DNA from: Streptomyces sp. GQFP
Lineage (GTDB): Bacteria > Actinomycetota > Actinomycetes > Streptomycetales > Streptomycetaceae
DNA: 64,000 nt
Direction of reading: 5' to 3'
Assembly: GCF_021545335.1 (NCBI RefSeq)
Contig: NZ_CP089312.1
Span: forward strand, 8,060,001 to 8,124,000
Part shown: positions 27,201 to 35,505 of the stretch, in pieces
Position numbering within the stretch: the first letter of the stretch is position 1
How the letters are laid out: each line of letters starts with the position of its first letter
Made by a program: the position numbers and the translations under genes
The notes under the pieces: model-generated
The model's database searches: none
What the model was told of the DNA's origin: nothing
What the model saw: only the letters and a program-made list of their open reading frames with translations

Positions 27201-27899
27201 AAGCACCCGCGCCCCCGGACGATTGACCAGCTCGCACGGGATCTCGGCACCGATGCCGCAGTCCGTTCCGTGGCCGCGCTCTACGCGGCCGACCACCTCG
27301 GGAAGCGAGACGCGACCCTGCGTGACGTGCTGGCGGCGATTGTGGCCCACGAACACGTGCCTTACGCGTCCGCGCTGACGTACAGGGAATCGGGACTGCG
27401 CAAGCGCGCCCAGTGGGAGCAGGTGTGGCAACTGCAGCGCAACGAGGACATGACGGGTGAGGCACTGGGCATCCCCGTCCCGCCGAAGTTCACTGCCGTC
27501 GACTTCCAGCGCACCTCCTACTGGTCGCTTCGGGGCAGCCTGGACATTCCACGGGAACGCTTCGTCTCCTATCCCGATGCCGTTGCCGAGGAGGACGATC
27601 TCCTGATCGGCTGGTCCGGCTGGAGCGATAGGGACCGTGTTCTCGTACTGCTGGATCTGGTCGGTGTACTGCGGCAGCAGTCTCACCCCAGCGTTCACCG
27701 GATCGTTCCCCTGCTTGCCGAAATTCAGGAACTGATCCCCTGGGTACGCCAGTGGAAGGACCCGGCAGGGCTGGACGCGGACCTCGATCACGCCGAGACC
27801 TACCAACGCGAACTCGACGACCTGCGCACCGCTTTTGGGCTCAGCACCCACGACCTGGCCTCCTGGCGACCCCGGAAGGCCGCCCCAAGAGGGAAGTGA
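24273..27899 (+). CDS. Second PglX-like protein with degenerate catalytic motif
   Basis: 1208 residues from GTG 24273. It aligns by eye with the upstream PglX throughout: WVLGTVFVRFCEDN at the N-terminus, motif I DPACGSGTF with Asp at residue 246 exactly as in PglX, VIDTSGVYAPGHGTPTLILVG, and C-terminal RTSYWSLRGSLDIPRERF. But motif IV reads S381-E382-P-P-F385 where PglX has NPPY. An acidic residue in the catalytic Asn/Asp/Ser slot is not expected to support N6-adenine transfer, so this is probably a SAM-binding but catalytically inactive paralogue. The tract between the MTase core and the C-terminus differs most from PglX. It is followed after 39 bp by a SWIM protein gene. It might bind DNA, regulate PglX, or be part of another system. 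Confidence 0.9.
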   Translation: MPPTDGADSGTSSLDRAALVTGVRKQVRALEADLRERSDDIDRYRDRLRGTYEAARTTGRTAATYGAWRDERITQTAVAWVLGTVFVRFCEDNGLIDRVFIAGPGRRLAEAVERQDAYRAEHPGANDLDWLAEAFTCLARSHVALARVFDREHNPVWDLSPSPQAAAELIEFWRGQWGKDGSLQYDFTDPELDTDFFGDLYQDVSETSRKSYALVRTPEFIVDLVLGLSVDPAIAEFGPPGFRGIDPACGSGTFTLGLFERLLAAWRAAEPATSDHTLIRRTLDSVHGCDVNPFAVSVTRFRLLMTAVRASGHRALSELPGHVINVAVGDALLDGRGAPGGPSLSFLGAWESESEGMVEDVDYFSESCDLLGRNSYHVVISEPPFVLERDKAKDAAYREAYEVGSGMSPLSVFFVERMFQLAVRKADGTSAGYVGQYTSSSFTTREFGEKLIEEFLPRVTLTHVIDTSGVYAPGHGTPTLILVGRNDPTMRDTPVRSVLGVRGEPKQPTDPAEGIVWKAVLDQIDRPGSTSEWVSVQDEPRERFSRFPWTLAGGGAADLMDVLSRAPRQLADVLAASVRIVADPGQREVFALGRPWFARHPDSAGLGLGMVTGETVRDWRAEVSTEMLAPYHRDDAPRLLDLRTSWGRHLWTMRGTLRAAPGAREPFRTGPWWTWRRWTPGVNRGLVITFAAMATHNHFAVASGKRAYNRTAPVLRLSPATGEDENIALLGVLNSSTVCFWLKQTGSATGLDGLGSSSPGEEWARTYRYATKSLARLPLPTSVPLARARKLHALAERLDTHEPSAVCSQEQPPARKTLDKARAASEETHHQMIALQEELDWEVYGAYGLLSDDEQARLTTTLDVPPPLLLLGERAFEIVLARRIATGEASDSWFVRHGATPITEIPQHWPAAYKEVVRARIDAIESHRAIAVIERPEHKRRWSSEPWDRREGEALRTWLLDRCEDPRLWFAHRNGAKHPRPRTIDQLARDLGTDAAVRSVAALYAADHLGKRDATLRDVLAAIVAHEHVPYASALTYRESGLRKRAQWEQVWQLQRNEDMTGEALGIPVPPKFTAVDFQRTSYWSLRGSLDIPRERFVSYPDAVAEEDDLLIGWSGWSDRDRVLVLLDLVGVLRQQSHPSVHRIVPLLAEIQELIPWVRQWKDPAGLDADLDHAETYQRELDDLRTAFGLSTHDLASWRPRKAAPRGK

Positions 27900-27938
27900 T
27901 CGGCGATACGCGCGGCGTCAGGAGCAAGGCGGAAACCC

Positions 27939-29618
27939 ATGAGCAGCTTCACCGAGGCGAACCTCAAGGCGCTGGCAGGCGCCCGTTCCTACGGGCGCGG
28001 GCTCGGATACCTCGACGCGGTGTCCGGAGTTGATGTCGGCGACGGCAGGATCACCGCGACCGTCCACGGCACGGACCGGTACGAGGTTGAGTTGATCCTG
28101 GACGGGCCCGGAGGGTTGAGCGGCGAGTGCGACTGCCCCTACGGGCTGGAGGGCAACTTCTGCAAGCATCTGGTCGCCCTCGGCCTGACCGTGCTCGCCC
28201 GGAAGGAGAGCCTGCCCCGGCAGCGCAAGGCGGCCCGGAACCGTGCGCAGGAACTCGACGCCTGGCTGTCGGCCCTGTCCAAGGACGAGTTGCTCGCCCT
28301 GGTACGGGAACAGCTCGGCGAGGACCGTCAGTTGCGGCGCCGCCTGGAGCTGCGGGCCGCGAGTGCGCGCGGGGACCTTGCCGCGGTCCGGGCGAGCATC
28401 CGTGAGCTGCTCGACATCGGCCCGTTCGCGCAGTACGGGTACGTCGAGTACGCGGATGCCCGCGCCTACGCCGACCAGGCCGGGCAGGCGGTGTCCGCCA
28501 TCCGGGCGCTCACAGGCTCGGGCCGGGCCTCCGACGCGATCACCCTGGCGCGGGAGGCGATGCGGATGCTGGCTGAGGCATTGGAGAGCGTGGACGACTC
28601 CGATGGGGGGCTCGGGCAGGTCGGCGCCGATCTCTCCGACGCCCATCTCGACGCGTGCCGGGCGGCGTGCACCGATCCGGACGAACTCGCTCGCTGGCTG
28701 GTCGGCCATGTGCTCGGCGACTTCGACAGCATCACTGGCATCGATCCGCTCGACTACGAGGATGTCCTCGGCGAACGCGGGATGACCGTCCTGCGAGAGC
28801 TGGCGACCGAGGCGTGGCGGCGCAGGCGTACCGGTTGGGCCGAGAAGTCCCTCATGGAGCGACTGGCCAAGGCGGGAGGCGACATCGAGACGGTGGTAGC
28901 CGTGCACGCGACCGACCTTGCCGCGAACGGCCACACGCACCTGGTCATCGCCCGCGAATTGGACATCGCCGGACGTCCCGACGAGGCCCTGCACTGGGCG
29001 GAACGAGGCGTCCGGGAGGCCCGGGACCTCGACGCCGTCGACACAGCCCTCATCGACTATCTCCACGAGCGATACGAGGAGGCGGCCCGGCTTCCCGACG
29101 CCGTCGTCCTGCGCCGGGACCACTTCGGTGCCCGCCGCACCTTGCTCGCGTACCAGCAGTTGCGCGCCGCCGCGCGGGCCGCGGACTGCTGGCCGGCGGA
29201 ACGCGAGGGAGCACTGGCCCTGCTGCACGCCGACGCGGCGCGGCGGCAAGGGAGTTGGTACGGCGGCCCTGTCCTGGTCGACGCCCTGCTCGACGACAAG
29301 GACGTCGAGGCAGCCTGGCAGGCCGCCGCCGAAGCAGGTCCCGCTACCCACGACCGGCAGTGGCTCGCCCTCGCCGACCAGGCACGCGCAGCCCGTCCCG
29401 CCGACGCGCTCGGCGTCTACCTGCGCCTGGCCGAGCCGCTCACCGAGCAGACCGGCAACGGCGTCTACGCGCAGCTTGTCGGCCTGCTGCTGAACATCCA
29501 GGACTGTCACCGACTGCTGGGCACACCAGGCGACTTCGCCGCGTACGTCGCCGCCCTGCGCACCGCACACAAACGCAAGCGGAACCTGATGCGCCTCATG
29601 GAGGAGCACGGGCTGTGA
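27939..29618 (+). CDS. SWIM zinc-finger protein
   Basis: 559 residues. A SWIM finger, C64-x-C66-x8-C75-x-H77 (CDCPYGLEGNFCKH), follows a small N-terminal domain (YGRGLGYLDAVSGV). SWIM domains bind zinc and often DNA or proteins. The remaining 450 residues are helical, with repeat-like segments (REALDWAERGVREARDL-like patterns) that suggest TPR/HEAT-type solenoid. The start 39 bp after the PglX paralogue suggests one operon. Function is unknown; a scaffold or adaptor of the neighbouring PglX-like protein is a reasonable guess only. Confidence 0.88.
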   Translation: MSSFTEANLKALAGARSYGRGLGYLDAVSGVDVGDGRITATVHGTDRYEVELILDGPGGLSGECDCPYGLEGNFCKHLVALGLTVLARKESLPRQRKAARNRAQELDAWLSALSKDELLALVREQLGEDRQLRRRLELRAASARGDLAAVRASIRELLDIGPFAQYGYVEYADARAYADQAGQAVSAIRALTGSGRASDAITLAREAMRMLAEALESVDDSDGGLGQVGADLSDAHLDACRAACTDPDELARWLVGHVLGDFDSITGIDPLDYEDVLGERGMTVLRELATEAWRRRRTGWAEKSLMERLAKAGGDIETVVAVHATDLAANGHTHLVIARELDIAGRPDEALHWAERGVREARDLDAVDTALIDYLHERYEEAARLPDAVVLRRDHFGARRTLLAYQQLRAAARAADCWPAEREGALALLHADAARRQGSWYGGPVLVDALLDDKDVEAAWQAAAEAGPATHDRQWLALADQARAARPADALGVYLRLAEPLTEQTGNGVYAQLVGLLLNIQDCHRLLGTPGDFAAYVAALRTAHKRKRNLMRLMEEHGL

Positions 29619-29666
29619 GCGGGTCGGCGCCACGACTGCTCACACATCGCCCCTGCACACGGCGAA

Positions 29667-31607
29667 CTACACGAGCGCGGGCGCCCCGACCCCAGACACC
29701 GGCTGCGTGAGCGACCGCAGCTTCTCCCGGGTCTCCGGGTCCGTCGAGTACACGATCGTGCCGATCATGCCCCGCGTCAGCAGCACCTTGTAGGTGTTGC
29801 GGATGAGCCGGCTGATGTCCGCGTCCGAGGTCGCCTTCGTGAAGGACGGGTCCTTCGATGCCGACCGGTCCACGACCCAGTGGTCCGTTCGCCACACCAG
29901 GTCGGGGCCGATGATCACGCCGGACCAGTCGTACTCGAAGCCCTGCGCGGTGTAGACGCAGCCGACCTGGCCGAAGCCGGCCGGGTCGGTGGCCCACAGG
30001 GGCGCGGGTGGCGCCCCGAGTAGAGACCGGTCGCCGTACACGTTCCAGGGGCGGGCCCACTCGCCGATGACGACGTCGGTGGGCAGGGTCGCCATGTCCG
30101 GGGTGACCTTGGTGGTCCACTTCCAGCAGTAACCGGCGGACATCCGGGCGCCGTAGCCCTCCGCGCGGCGTGCGACGAGGAAGTCCTCCAACTCCTGGGG
30201 GCTTTCTGCGGTCAGCAGCTCGAACTTGCCGTCCGGCTCCCACTGGCCGGGCGTGCCGCCTTCCAGGCCGAGCAGGTCGACGACCCACTTCTCGTACGCG
30301 TCACTGCCGCCGCACCTGAACTGGCTGTCCAGCTCCACCACCGTGCAGTCGAGGCCCTGTTCGGCGGCGGCTCGCTTGATCTCCTCCTTGGTTCCCATCT
30401 CGCCGGGGCGTACGACCTGGTGCTGGTCGAGGAGGAAGACGGGCACACGGGCCGCGTCGATCAGTTCCGCCACCTGGGGACGGCCGGTACGGAGTTCTGC
30501 CTTGGTGTAGCGGTTGGCGGAGGTCTTCCGGAGGCGGTGGGCCTCGTCGCAGATCAGTACGTCCAGGTCGTTTGGCTCCGCGTCCATGAAGCTGTTGAAG
30601 TACTTGAACAGCTGCTGGACTTCGCGCTTCTTCGCCCCCGCGACCCTGCGCATCGTCTTCGTGAACGACTGCGACCCCGTCGCGTGCAGCGCGGGCACCC
30701 CGCGCCGGTACAGCTCGCCCAGCAGCGACATCGCGATCACGCTCTTGCCGGAGCCGGGACCGCCGGTCACCACGACCACCTGCTTGTGGTTCGACCGCTT
30801 GGCCTTGCGTACGGCCGACATCACCTGCTCGTAGGCGACCCGCTGCTCGGCGATGAGTACGAACTGCTCGCGGTCGCGGATCTCGGCTGCCGCGACGGAC
30901 ATCAGCTGCTTGGAGGGTCGGATCTTGGCGTCGCACAGTACGTCCGCTGCTTCCGCGCCGGGCTTGGCGGCGAGACGCGAGCGTAGGAAGTTCAGGAAGG
31001 CGCCGCGCTGTTCGCCCGTGTACATCCGGCCGTGCATGTCCTCGGTGACGGCCCGGAGACCGGCGACCCCGAACTGGGTGGCGTTGTGCAGGTACGCCAC
31101 ACCGGCCAGTGCCCTGGGCATCCGCTCCAGTGCGCCGTTGAACGACCGCAGGTACTCGCAGTAGCCCCGTACCTGCTCGATCGGGTTGAGCACGGGATGC
31201 GCGTACGCGTCGATCCGGCACAGCAGCGGCTCGTCCTCCTCCGGATAAGCCGCGCTCCACTGCTTGAGTTCCACGACGACGTACGACGGCTCGCCCGTGG
31301 TCGGGTGCACACCGGCGAGTACGGCGTCCGCGCGCTTGCTGGTGAGGGGAAGGCTGTACTCGATGAGGACCTCGACGTCGTCGAGCCCGGCCTCGATAAG
31401 TGCGTTGACGAGTGCCGGAAGGCTGCGTTCCCAGGAACGCACCTCCGCCGCTGCGGGCCTCCGGCCGTGCTGGTGACGGAAGTTCTCGGTCAGATGCAGC
31501 GCCAGCGATCCTTCGAGGAGGCGGGCGGCCACGGATGCCGCGGACTCACGGAACAGCAAGAAAATGCCCCCAGGCAGCACGAAGAAGACTCGTGCGGGTG
31601 GGGGCAT
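29667..31607 (-). CDS. DUF2075 helicase with N-terminal nuclease-like domain
   Basis: 646 residues. The N-terminal 130 residues have LIEYSLPLTSKRADAVLAG then YVVVELKQW, a D...ExK layout of PD-(D/E)xK nucleases. The helicase part has Walker A GGPGSGKSVIAMSLL (near 277), Walker B DEAHRLRK (near 349) and late motifs QFRCGGSDA and VYTAQGFEYDWSGVIIG, typical of DUF2075/UvrD-like superfamily 1 proteins. It probably acts on DNA or RNA in defence. ATG 31607 has GGAGG only 2 bases away, so an internal start a few codons downstream is possible. Confidence 0.88.
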   Translation of the reverse strand: MPPPARVFFVLPGGIFLLFRESAASVAARLLEGSLALHLTENFRHQHGRRPAAAEVRSWERSLPALVNALIEAGLDDVEVLIEYSLPLTSKRADAVLAGVHPTTGEPSYVVVELKQWSAAYPEEDEPLLCRIDAYAHPVLNPIEQVRGYCEYLRSFNGALERMPRALAGVAYLHNATQFGVAGLRAVTEDMHGRMYTGEQRGAFLNFLRSRLAAKPGAEAADVLCDAKIRPSKQLMSVAAAEIRDREQFVLIAEQRVAYEQVMSAVRKAKRSNHKQVVVVTGGPGSGKSVIAMSLLGELYRRGVPALHATGSQSFTKTMRRVAGAKKREVQQLFKYFNSFMDAEPNDLDVLICDEAHRLRKTSANRYTKAELRTGRPQVAELIDAARVPVFLLDQHQVVRPGEMGTKEEIKRAAAEQGLDCTVVELDSQFRCGGSDAYEKWVVDLLGLEGGTPGQWEPDGKFELLTAESPQELEDFLVARRAEGYGARMSAGYCWKWTTKVTPDMATLPTDVVIGEWARPWNVYGDRSLLGAPPAPLWATDPAGFGQVGCVYTAQGFEYDWSGVIIGPDLVWRTDHWVVDRSASKDPSFTKATSDADISRLIRNTYKVLLTRGMIGTIVYSTDPETREKLRSLTQPVSGVGAPALV

Positions 31608-31803
31608 GTCCTCCGATGTCCGCGCGCAGGCGGATCAGGAAGCCCGTCGGGCCGCTGAGATGGTTCTCGTCATCCTAGGACAGGGTGCGGATCACAACGA
31701 GGGGCGGAGCGGGCGGAGGTCGCCTCGGAGAATGAGCACCGTCGTTGTCAGTGGTGCCGTGCATGATCGGCGCGTCGGTTCTTCTACGGGATGGAAAAGC
31801 GCT
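31608..31803. other. Divergent intergenic region
   Basis: 196 bp between the helicase gene and the DUF5713 gene. Promoters for both are expected; I cannot single one out. Confidence 0.3.
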
Positions 31804-32145
31804 ATGCCGATCACAACTCAGCAGGTAGCGGGGCACGCGTTTCTGCGGCAGATGTACGAGGACTCGTACTTCCCCGATCACATCGTCGACAAGGGCAGAG
31901 CGATTCTGTTTCGGCTGTGCGAGCGGATTGAGGCTGAACAGCCGCCGGACCTGGCGGCCCTGTATGTGCTCACACAGGCCGCGACGGAGGAGTTCAACCT
32001 GCTGGAGGCGGAGTTCGATGCAGCCGGGAGTGAGATCGAGACGGTTGCGCGCGAAGTGATCGCTGAGGACTTCTGGTTTGTCGCGTCGGCCTACGGGTTC
32101 ACGGACGCGGATGTGGAGGAGCTGATCGCCACCCGGGATTGGTGA
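31804..32145 (+). CDS. DUF5713 family protein
   Basis: 113 residues from ATG 31804. The sequence (FLRQMYEDSYFPDHIVDKG, ATEEFNLLEAEFDAAGSEIE, EDFWFVASAYGF) matches the DUF5713 family, small acidic helical proteins frequent in Streptomyces with no known function. It shares no operon with its neighbours: divergent from the helicase and convergent with the LAL regulator. It looks like a housekeeping hypothetical gene between the defence and CIS regions. Confidence 0.85.
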   Translation: MPITTQQVAGHAFLRQMYEDSYFPDHIVDKGRAILFRLCERIEAEQPPDLAALYVLTQAATEEFNLLEAEFDAAGSEIETVAREVIAEDFWFVASAYGFTDADVEELIATRDW

Positions 32146-32272
32146 GCGACGACCGAAGGGCCACCTGCCGGTCCAGAGCTACCGGGGTCGCGGTGCTCGC
32201 GGCGACGGACACCGACACCGACGACCACTTCTGATGTTCGGGCTGGCTATTGGGGCCGGCAGCCGCTGAACC

Positions 32273-35203
32273 TCAAGCGTGGCTGCCCGGAGCGCGATTC
32301 AGTGCCGCCATCAGTTCCGCCCTCCTCCGGATCCCCAACTTCCGGTACGCGCTGGTCAGATGGGTTTCCACCGTGCGGCGGGCCACGTGCAGCAGCTCCG
32401 CTATCTCCGTGTTCGTGCGGCCGTTCGTCGCCAGTTCTGCTATTCGGCGTTCGCTTGCTGTGAGTGCTGTTGCCGTGCGGCGGGCGCCGCCCTCGCGGAG
32501 GGCCTCGTCCGCTGCTGAGCGCAGGCGTACGGCGCCCAGGCGTTCGGCTCGTTCGGCTGCCTCGCGCAGGGACTTGCGGGCTCGGGCGCGTTCGCCGGCG
32601 GCGATCAGTTGGCGGCCTCGGGCGATCAGGGCGGGGATCAGTTCCGTTTCGACGGAGGCCTCGCGCAGGACTCGTACCGCCTCGGCCGTCAGGTCCAGGC
32701 CGTGGCGTCCGCCCGTTGCCGTACCCAGGACCCGCAGTGAACGGCCCACCAGGCGTGGGGTGTTCCACACCCGGGCCAGGCGTAGCTCCTCCTCCGCGAG
32801 GGCGAGCGCCTCCTGGGGGCGGCCCAGTGCCAGCCTGCACTGCGCGGCGGCTGCCCGCCACGGTGTGACCATCGGGCTCAGTACGTCGCGTGCCGACTGG
32901 CGGCGTCCGCACTCCAGGAAGTCCCCGAGCGCGCCGGCCGGGTCGCCGGAGGCGGCGCGCATCACGCCCCGGGCGTACAGGAAACGGTTCAACTCCCAGG
33001 AGTCGTACGCCTCCCGCAGATCGAACGCGTCGGCGAGCTGCCAGGCCTCGTCGAGGCGGCCCGTCTCGACGAGCGCCAGGAGTACGTGTGCCTCCACGTT
33101 CGTCGGCCCGGTTTCGGGCCCACCTTCCGTCTCAGTCGTCCCGGCCTTGCTCCACGGCCCCTCCTCACCCCCCGTCGCCCACTCCAGCCCGAATCTGAAG
33201 CTCGACCCGGAGGCCTTGTTCGTACCCGTGGCCTCCCCCTTCCACGACTCCGGTGCGCTCAGCAGTTGGGCGTAGTCCCCGCGGGCGGCGGCTATGTCCG
33301 CGCGTACGTTCAGCAATGCCTCGTACATGGGGTGGAGCAGGGTCGGGCGTTGGCCGGTCAGGCCTCGGTCGGTCAGGCGTTCGGCTTCGTCCAGTTCGTC
33401 GGCCCATTGGGCCACCGCTGCCGCCGTGCCCAGGAGGAACGGCTCCGCCAGGGGGTCGGCCGGTTGCGCCAGCAGGGCGCGTACCTGCTTCATGGCGGCT
33501 TCCGCCGAGGTCAGGCCCGCCGTCGCCTCGTACCGTACGAGGAGGGCCTGGCCGGCGGGGCCCAGTGCCCCGGGGGAGTGTTCGGCGGTGTCGCGCAGCC
33601 AGCGGTACATCTCCTTGCGGATCGTCTGGTCGTGGTCGCCCAGGAGCGCCGAGGCCGTCTGGACCGTGCGCAGCAGGTCCGGGTGGTTCGTCAGCTGGCC
33701 GTCCAGATCGCGGAGCAGGGTCACCGCCGCGCGTGTCTCGCCGCGTCTGGCCAGCGCCGTGCCCAGGGCCACCGCCGCCTGGACGCGGTACTGCGGCAGG
33801 CCCGGCAGGCGCATCGCCTCGGTCAGGCGGGGGATGCCCGCCGAGGAACGTAGCGAGGCGAACTCCAGTGAGCCCAGCTCGGTCAGCACCTCGGCCCGGC
33901 GGCCGTCCGACATCGGCTCGTCCAGCACCCGGCGCAGCAGGACCACCGCGTCGTCGGTACGGTCGTCGCGGACCGCGACGGCCGCCGCGTCCAGCAGGGC
34001 GCCCGTCGCCCACACCTCGCCCATCGTGCCCGAGCGCAGCAGCAGCTTGGCGACCGTCGCCGTCGGGACGCCGCGCCGCAGCATCGCCTGGGCCGCCGCC
34101 CCGTGCGCCGCCTGCCGGTCGGCGGCGCACCAGCCGGCGAGCACCGCGTCCCGCAGCAGCGGGTGGGGGTAGCGGGGCAGGCCCTCGTCGCCGCAGCGCA
34201 GCATGCCGAGCCGGGGCATGGCGGTCAGCCAGCCCCGTACCCGGGCCGGGTCGGCTCCGAGTGTCTCCACGGTCTCGGTGAACAGGTCGGTGAACAGGTC
34301 TACGTCGGCACCCTCCGGCACCTCGTCCAGCGCGGCGAGCACCCGCGCCGCCTCGGCCGTCGCCGCCCCGGCGCACTCCAGCCACCAGGACACCGCCGCC
34401 GGGAACGCCCCCGGATACAGCGCCGCGCACGTCTCCGGGAGCGCGGCCGGCGCGGCGGCGGCGCTCACGTCCTCCAGGAGGGCACGCAGGAGCAGCGGGT
34501 TGCCCGCGCTCGCCCGTACGTAGTCCGCCACCCACTTCTTCGGCGCGTCACCGACCGTCGAACGCACCAGGTCCGTCGCCGCGTCCAGGCTCAGCGGGGC
34601 GAGGGTGTGGGTGCGTACGAGGGCGGGGGAGAGGGTGTGGACCAGGCCGGCGGACGGCGGGTCCACGTCGTACTGGCTGCGCTCCGTCACCAGCAGCAGT
34701 ACCGGTAATCGGTCCACTCTGCGCGCCGCCTCGATCAGCCAGCACCGCGAGTTCTCGTCCGCGAGGTGTACGTCGTCCACGGCGACCAGCACCGGCCCCT
34801 CGGCCGCGTACGCGCGCAGCATCCGCCACAGCCGGGCGGCGGCCGGTTGCGGTTCTTCGGCCGCGGGGGGCGACTCGCACAACTCCTGTATGGGGGAGAG
34901 CAGTTGTTCTACGACCGGGAGGTCGGCGCCGGTCGTGCTGCCCTGCGGGGAGCAGCGGACGCGCAGGACGCGCATGCCGTGCGTCTCCGCGTGCTCGGTG
35001 GCGGCCTCCAGGAGGGCGGTGCGGCCGGTGCCGGTGGCTCCGCGCAGCAGGACCAGGCGGCCCGATCCGGCGCGGGCGCGTGCGGCCTCGTCGGCCACCA
35101 GCGCCAGGGCCTCCCGGCGCTCATACAGCGAGGAGAGCGGTGAGAGCGGTGAGAGCGGTGAGTGGGATGAGTGGGATGAGAACGGTGCGGATGGGGGCTG
35201 CAT
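32273..35203 (-). CDS. LAL-type LuxR regulator with AAA ATPase domain
   Basis: 976 residues from ATG 35203, with GGAGG 5 bases upstream. The N-terminus contains Ser-rich 3-residue repeats (SSHSSHSPLSPLSPLSSL) encoded by 9-bp DNA repeats. The P-loop is GATGTGRT (residues 55-62), with Arg in place of the usual Lys; Walker B is VAVDDVH. A helical TPR-like middle precedes a C-terminal LuxR HTH (LTASERRIAELATNGRTNTE, then RRTVETHLTSAYRKLGIR), residues about 914-965. LAL regulators activate clusters in response to ligands. Its position at the border of the CIS genes and its divergent LuxR partner suggest that it controls the injection system. Confidence 0.93.
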   Translation of the reverse strand: MQPPSAPFSSHSSHSPLSPLSPLSSLYERREALALVADEAARARAGSGRLVLLRGATGTGRTALLEAATEHAETHGMRVLRVRCSPQGSTTGADLPVVEQLLSPIQELCESPPAAEEPQPAAARLWRMLRAYAAEGPVLVAVDDVHLADENSRCWLIEAARRVDRLPVLLLVTERSQYDVDPPSAGLVHTLSPALVRTHTLAPLSLDAATDLVRSTVGDAPKKWVADYVRASAGNPLLLRALLEDVSAAAAPAALPETCAALYPGAFPAAVSWWLECAGAATAEAARVLAALDEVPEGADVDLFTDLFTETVETLGADPARVRGWLTAMPRLGMLRCGDEGLPRYPHPLLRDAVLAGWCAADRQAAHGAAAQAMLRRGVPTATVAKLLLRSGTMGEVWATGALLDAAAVAVRDDRTDDAVVLLRRVLDEPMSDGRRAEVLTELGSLEFASLRSSAGIPRLTEAMRLPGLPQYRVQAAVALGTALARRGETRAAVTLLRDLDGQLTNHPDLLRTVQTASALLGDHDQTIRKEMYRWLRDTAEHSPGALGPAGQALLVRYEATAGLTSAEAAMKQVRALLAQPADPLAEPFLLGTAAAVAQWADELDEAERLTDRGLTGQRPTLLHPMYEALLNVRADIAAARGDYAQLLSAPESWKGEATGTNKASGSSFRFGLEWATGGEEGPWSKAGTTETEGGPETGPTNVEAHVLLALVETGRLDEAWQLADAFDLREAYDSWELNRFLYARGVMRAASGDPAGALGDFLECGRRQSARDVLSPMVTPWRAAAAQCRLALGRPQEALALAEEELRLARVWNTPRLVGRSLRVLGTATGGRHGLDLTAEAVRVLREASVETELIPALIARGRQLIAAGERARARKSLREAAERAERLGAVRLRSAADEALREGGARRTATALTASERRIAELATNGRTNTEIAELLHVARRTVETHLTSAYRKLGIRRRAELMAALNRAPGSHA
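35142..35181 (-). repeat. In-frame 9-bp tandem repeats in LAL regulator N-terminus
   Basis: On the plus strand GAGAGCGGT is repeated about three times, followed by two copies of GAGTGGGAT. Translated on the minus strand they give S-P-L and S-H-S units. Copy-number change would add or remove three residues without a frameshift. Confidence 0.8.
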
Positions 35204-35505
35204 GCCTGCCTCCTGTCGTGGGTAGTCCTGTCGCGGGTGGGAACTGGCCGGTTTCTTGGGGGACTTGGGTCTCTCGGTTCTCTCGGTTCTCTCGGTTTGT
35301 TTGCTTCTCTTGCTTCTCTTGCTTCTCTTGCTTCTCTTGGTCTAGAAGGCCTGATCGGCCCAAAAGGTTGAAGCGCCGGCCGATCTCGTGGTGTGTCTCG
35401 TGGTGGTCCACGATTGTGCGCGCCCCATGTGTAAAAGAAGTGTTGGCTGTGCACGTCTGCCACCGACCGCTCACAGGTGGCGGCACCTGACCCTGGGGGC
35501 AGTTC
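35204..35505. promoter_or_regulatory. Divergent region between the two LuxR-type regulator genes
   Basis: 302 bp between the LAL gene and the smaller LuxR gene. It contains a run of 9-bp repeats: TTCTCTCGG-type units (about 35270-35296) and then CTTCTCTTG-type units in four to five copies (about 35303-35340). A lower-G+C stretch (35400-35450) lies before the TTG start of the plus-strand gene. Both promoters must be here or just outside; no clear hexamers are visible. Repeats of this type could vary in number and alter promoter spacing. Confidence 0.5.
35270..35340. repeat. 9-bp microsatellite tract in regulator promoter region
   Basis: Pyrimidine-rich nonamer units on the plus strand: about three TTCTCTCGG, then about four CTTCTCTTG. 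The tract is upstream of both divergent regulators and clearly unlike the surrounding sequence. Confidence 0.85.

Noticed and set aside
35270..35340. CRISPR-like repeats
   Set aside because: Units are 9 bp and directly adjacent, without spacers.
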